Shown here: positions 12,545 to 15,653 of the stretch, in pieces
Layout: each line of letters opens with the position of its first letter
Position numbering within the stretch: the first letter of the stretch is position 1
DNA from: Chloroflexi bacterium UBA6622
GTDB lineage: Bacteria > Chloroflexota > UBA11872
Direction of reading: 5' to 3'
Length of the DNA: 15,653 nucleotides
Assembly (NCBI GenBank): GCA_002433065.1
Contig: DJHK01000028.1
Coordinates: 1 to 15,653, forward strand
The notes under the pieces: model-generated
Told to the model about the DNA's origin: nothing
The model's database searches: none
The model's input: the letters and a program-made list of their open reading frames with translations, nothing else
Translations under genes and position numbers: made by a program

Positions 12545-14349
12545 TGCATGGTCCCAAAGACATCAGGAACTTAGCGATTATCGCCCATGTTGATCATGGC
12601 AAAACTACGCTTGTTGACGCGATATTGAAACAGTGCGGTTCGGTTGGCAGACGGGATGCAGTAGAAGATCGAGTTATGGACTCGATGGATCTTGAAAAAG
12701 AAAAGGGCATCACTATTTTGGCGAAGAACGCTTCAGTGATTTCCAACGGAGTAAAGGTCAACATTGTTGATACACCAGGTCATGCTGATTTTGGAGGTGA
12801 GGTGGAGCGTGGCCTCGAAATGGTGGACGGGGCTTTGCTATTGGTTGATGCGAGCGAAGGTCCGTTGCCCCAGACCAAGTTCGTGCTCAAAAAGGCTCTT
12901 GAGAAAGGAATCTCGATAATCGTCGTAATCAACAAGGTTGATCGTCGTGACGCGCGGACATCTGAGGTGGTTGACGAGGTGTACGACCTGTTTTTTGAAC
13001 TAGGGGCTGATGAGGCTCAGATTGAATTCCCAATCGTGTATTGCGTGGCAACGGCTGGACTAGCTTCACTTGAACCAGGCGTCGTAGGTGAAGACTTGGG
13101 GCCGTTGTTTCAGGTCATGCAGGACTATATTCCAGCACCAACGTATAGCGGGGCTGATTATCTACAGGCTCTTGTGACGAATCTTGACGCAGCTCCGCAT
13201 TACGGGCGGCTGGCCATCTGCAAGGTGAAAGAAGGTTACTTGTCTGCGGGTAAAAACGTCGCACATTGCAAGCGAGACGGCAGCGTGCAGATGGTTAAGC
13301 TGAGCGAGGTGTTCATCACCGAAGGCCTTGAGCGGGTTCGAGTGGAAACTGTTGGACCTGGAGAAATATGTGTGGTTGCAGGGATCCCGGACGTGACGAT
13401 TGGCGAAACCCTGTCGGATGTGGAGGATCCTAGGCCGTTGCCGCTCATTCAGATCGATGAGCCGACGATGGCGATGAATATTGGAATAAACACATCGCCA
13501 ATGTCAGGTCGTGAGGGCGGAAAGCTCACGTCACGAATGCTTGGCAATCGGCTTGAGGCTGAAATGGTAGGCAATGTTTCAATAAAGGTTGAGCAATCCC
13601 AACAATCTGAGAGTTGGAATGTGCAGGGTCGAGGGGAATTGCAGCTTGCAGTTCTAATAGAAACCATGCGTCGAGAAGGCTTTGAACTTACTGTCGGAAA
13701 ACCAGAAGTGTTGACCAAGCTTGTCGAAGGTAAGTTGTACGAACCGATGGACGAGCTCTTGCTAGAAGTTCAGCAAGAGTTTGTAGGACTCGTAAGCGAG
13801 AGTGTTGCTGGACGCAGGGGGCGAATGACCGGGATGAATAGTCAAGCAAACGGTAATGTCCAACTCGAGTTTGTTGCGCCTGTTCGGGGTTTGCTCGGAT
13901 TTCATACCGAATTCCTTTCAGCAACACGTGGAACCGGGGTGATGAATAGAATGTTTTCGAGCTACCAACCGTGGCTTGGAGAAATTCGAACGCGGCGTAC
14001 AGGGAGTTTGATAGCTGATAGGCCAGGAGTTTCTACAACTCATGCGTTATTCGGCCTTCAGAGCCGCGGTCGATTGTTTGTTCCTCCCGGGATCCAAGTG
14101 TATGAGGGAATGGTTGTTGGGGAAAATGCTCGTTCCGAAGATCTAGACGTTAACCCAACGAGAGAGAAAAAGTTGTCCAACATGCGGACTTCCGGGGTTT
14201 CTGATAGTTCTGAGAACCTAACCCCTCACGTCAAACTCTCTCTTGAGCAGGCGCTCGAGTTTATACGGCCAGATGAATGTCTTGAGGTAACACCCCAGTC
14301 CATCCGGGTTCGAAAAGCCGAACTAAATGGTCACAAACGGGGCCGGTAG
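12544..14349 (+). CDS. typA: Ribosome-associated GTPase TypA/BipA
   Basis: TypA (BipA) is a translational GTPase that binds the 70S ribosome and supports ribosome assembly and stress adaptation. The 601-residue length is normal for the family. Visible GTPase motifs are G1 AHVDHGKTT (14-22), G2 GITI (55-58), G3 DTPGH (76-80) and G4 NKVD (130-133). Domain II (about 200-300) and the EF-G-like domains III and V follow, with QGRGELQLAVLIETMRREGFE typical of the family. The C-terminal TypA-specific domain has FVAPVRGLLGFHTEFLSATR and the conserved NMRTSGVSD with a final LEQALEFI..DECLEVTP. All parts are intact. The ATG has only a distant GAGG (12527-12530) of its own. It converges with gcvT across 63 bases. 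Confidence 0.97.
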   Translation: MHGPKDIRNLAIIAHVDHGKTTLVDAILKQCGSVGRRDAVEDRVMDSMDLEKEKGITILAKNASVISNGVKVNIVDTPGHADFGGEVERGLEMVDGALLLVDASEGPLPQTKFVLKKALEKGISIIVVINKVDRRDARTSEVVDEVYDLFFELGADEAQIEFPIVYCVATAGLASLEPGVVGEDLGPLFQVMQDYIPAPTYSGADYLQALVTNLDAAPHYGRLAICKVKEGYLSAGKNVAHCKRDGSVQMVKLSEVFITEGLERVRVETVGPGEICVVAGIPDVTIGETLSDVEDPRPLPLIQIDEPTMAMNIGINTSPMSGREGGKLTSRMLGNRLEAEMVGNVSIKVEQSQQSESWNVQGRGELQLAVLIETMRREGFELTVGKPEVLTKLVEGKLYEPMDELLLEVQQEFVGLVSESVAGRRGRMTGMNSQANGNVQLEFVAPVRGLLGFHTEFLSATRGTGVMNRMFSSYQPWLGEIRTRRTGSLIADRPGVSTTHALFGLQSRGRLFVPPGIQVYEGMVVGENARSEDLDVNPTREKKLSNMRTSGVSDSSENLTPHVKLSLEQALEFIRPDECLEVTPQSIRVRKAELNGHKRGR

Positions 14350-14412
14350 ATCAATTCTTGAAATCGACAGCCCATGATTGAAGGCAATAGCTTTTAGGTT
14401 TTCTGGTCTCAA
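14350..14412. other. Convergent spacer between typA and gcvT
   Basis: These 63 bases lie between the two converging stop codons. I see no convincing stem-loop with a T-run on either strand; a short TTTTAGGTTTTC patch is the only T-rich element. Confidence 0.35.
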
Positions 14413-15653
14413 TTACTGGAATCTCGATATAACCATTGCGTTTGAAGGAACCGGAATACGTGTTCCTTCCTGAAGGTCTTGGGGGGCGATGGGGGCAGCA
14501 GTTCGGCGAGCGGAGACTCCTGCGTAGATGTATAGGGCAGAAGATTCCTCGCTGGATCGAAGTGCGATGTGCGCCATACCGATTTGGTTGTCATGTACGT
14601 CGAGAGCTGAACTGGTAACTGTTCCTATCCACGCACCTCTTCGATCGACGATGGGGTCGCCCTGACGGGCTATTGGCGCCCGATCATCCGTAATCCTAAA
14701 GCGAACAACCCGAGATTTTCGGGATTTCTCACGGCTATGAAACCCGGAGCGTCCAATGAAGAATGGTTTGTACATTTTTACGAACGACCCAAAACCTGCA
14801 TCGCCGGGCGATAGGTCCAGTGGACCTGCCAGTTCATGCCCATAGAGAGGAAGTCCGGCTTCGGTTCGCGTGGAATCACGAGCGCCTAGCCCTGCAGGTT
14901 TTACCCCAAGGTCCTCACCTGTTTGGAGGATATTGGTCCAGAGGTCGGCTGCAGCTTCGGGATGAACGAAAATTTCGTATCCGATTTTTTCTCCTGTATA
15001 TCCAGTTCTGGCAATCTCTAAATCAGTTCCACCTAAGTTCACGGTTCTGACATCGAAGGAACGCATTCGTCGAATAATTCGCTTTGTTTCCTCGTCGTGT
15101 GCCAACCGTTGGAGGACTTTGCGTGATTCAGGGCCCTGCAGGGCGAGATCTAATCGACGACGATCAGCCTCAGCATCATCCTTGAGGTTACGCAAGGTAA
15201 CGACAGCAGTGACCTTCGCCCAAGGATCGTTTGGTTCTATTGCGTAGCGGTGCTCGTTTACGCCATTAAGCCAAGCCCAATCCTTGTCTGTGTTTGACGC
15301 GTTTACAACGGCCAGATAGTGCTCGGTTTGAAGTCGATAGATAATAAGATCGTCAAGAGTGTGGCCGGTCGCGTCCAAAAGGTAGGTGTACGCAGAACGG
15401 CCAACTCCCAACCGCGAAGCGTTGGCGGTTGTGACGAGGTCTAGGAACTCAGACGCTTTAGGACCCTCGATTGAAAATACTCCCATGTGTCCAACATCGA
15501 ATAAGCCTGCGGCTTGCCGTACGGCTGCATGCTCCTCGGAGATTCCACGGTAGTAGACGGGCATGTTCCATCCAGCAAAAGGAACCATTCGGGCATTGAG
15601 TTGATCGCGATGGATAGACTCTAGCGGAGTTTGTTTTAGTGGCTGGTTTGGTT
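14413..15653 (-). CDS. gcvT: Aminomethyltransferase (glycine cleavage system T protein), 5' end beyond the window
   Basis: The T protein transfers the methylene group from the aminomethyl-lipoyl H protein to tetrahydrofolate and releases ammonia. Readable motifs are PFAGWNMPVYY, GLFDVGHMG, the catalytic aspartate region TLDDLIIYRL, VVNASNTDKD, ALQGPESRKVL, ARTGYTGE.GYEIF, GLGARDSTRTEAGLPLYGHE and PGDAGFGSFVKMYKPFFIGR. An internal ATG at 15588 is not the start: the frame stays open to the window edge and encodes LKQTPLESIHRDQLNARM, the normal GcvT N-terminus. The gene is therefore cut by the right edge, with probably only a few residues missing. The C-terminal ~35 residues (SARRTAAPIAPQDLQEGT..) diverge from the usual GcvT ending. 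The other glycine-cleavage genes are not in view. Confidence 0.93.
   Translation of the reverse strand, partial: PNQPLKQTPLESIHRDQLNARMVPFAGWNMPVYYRGISEEHAAVRQAAGLFDVGHMGVFSIEGPKASEFLDLVTTANASRLGVGRSAYTYLLDATGHTLDDLIIYRLQTEHYLAVVNASNTDKDWAWLNGVNEHRYAIEPNDPWAKVTAVVTLRNLKDDAEADRRRLDLALQGPESRKVLQRLAHDEETKRIIRRMRSFDVRTVNLGGTDLEIARTGYTGEKIGYEIFVHPEAAADLWTNILQTGEDLGVKPAGLGARDSTRTEAGLPLYGHELAGPLDLSPGDAGFGSFVKMYKPFFIGRSGFHSREKSRKSRVVRFRITDDRAPIARQGDPIVDRRGAWIGTVTSSALDVHDNQIGMAHIALRSSEESSALYIYAGVSARRTAAPIAPQDLQEGTRIPVPSNAMVISRFQ

Noticed and set aside
14413..15588. GcvT starting at ATG 15588
   Set aside because: The frame remains open to the window edge and encodes the conserved LKQTPL-type GcvT N-terminus, so the ATG is internal.

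Overview
The window reads as ordinary chromosomal DNA of a free-living bacterium of roughly even base composition, densely coded on both strands, with no mobile element, CRISPR array or rRNA/tRNA gene that I can see. Several proteins have a Chloroflexota flavour: a Pro/Thr-rich LysM membrane protein, a secreted protein built from LGxPxS-type repeats, an XRE regulator fused to a double zinc ribbon, and a paired ABC-2 (DUF990-type) permease. My best guess is a SAR202/Dehalococcoidia-like lineage, but this is inference from protein style and not from a marker gene.

Layout. Positions 129-2043 (minus) hold a small conserved-looking 76-residue protein followed by two ABC-2 family permeases; their ATPase is not in the window, and the first permease has an N-terminus that is open but lacks a usable start codon. 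Positions 2163-2432 (plus) hold a glutaredoxin. Positions 2495-4976 (minus) hold an XRE/zinc-ribbon protein, a single-span LysM protein and UDP-glucose 6-dehydrogenase. Positions 5138-7364 (minus) hold a two-gene operon in which selD (selenophosphate synthetase) overlaps an ArsA/Get3-family ATPase by 11 bases. Reading on the plus strand from 7459 come a secreted HExxH-containing protein, tyrS, a GNAT acetyltransferase, tag (3-methyladenine DNA glycosylase I), an Ldh_2-type oxidoreductase and typA/bipA. A convergent gcvT (minus) runs off the right edge.

The most notable result is that selD is itself a selenoprotein gene. The apparent TTG-started frame at 7301 is only the part downstream of an in-frame TGA at 7326-7328. 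Reading TGA as selenocysteine joins it to an ATG at 7364 and restores the catalytic HGAG-U-x-C-K motif, with Sec where E. coli SelD has Cys17. A hairpin of suitable size and spacing for a bacterial SECIS lies just downstream. The organism should therefore encode SelA, SelB and tRNA-Sec elsewhere.

Other points: a 10-codon leader ORF with a strong ribosome binding site ends in TAATG on the typA start codon; a probable one-base lesion or unusual start lies at the front of the first permease; and the secreted HExxH protein has an uncommon architecture.
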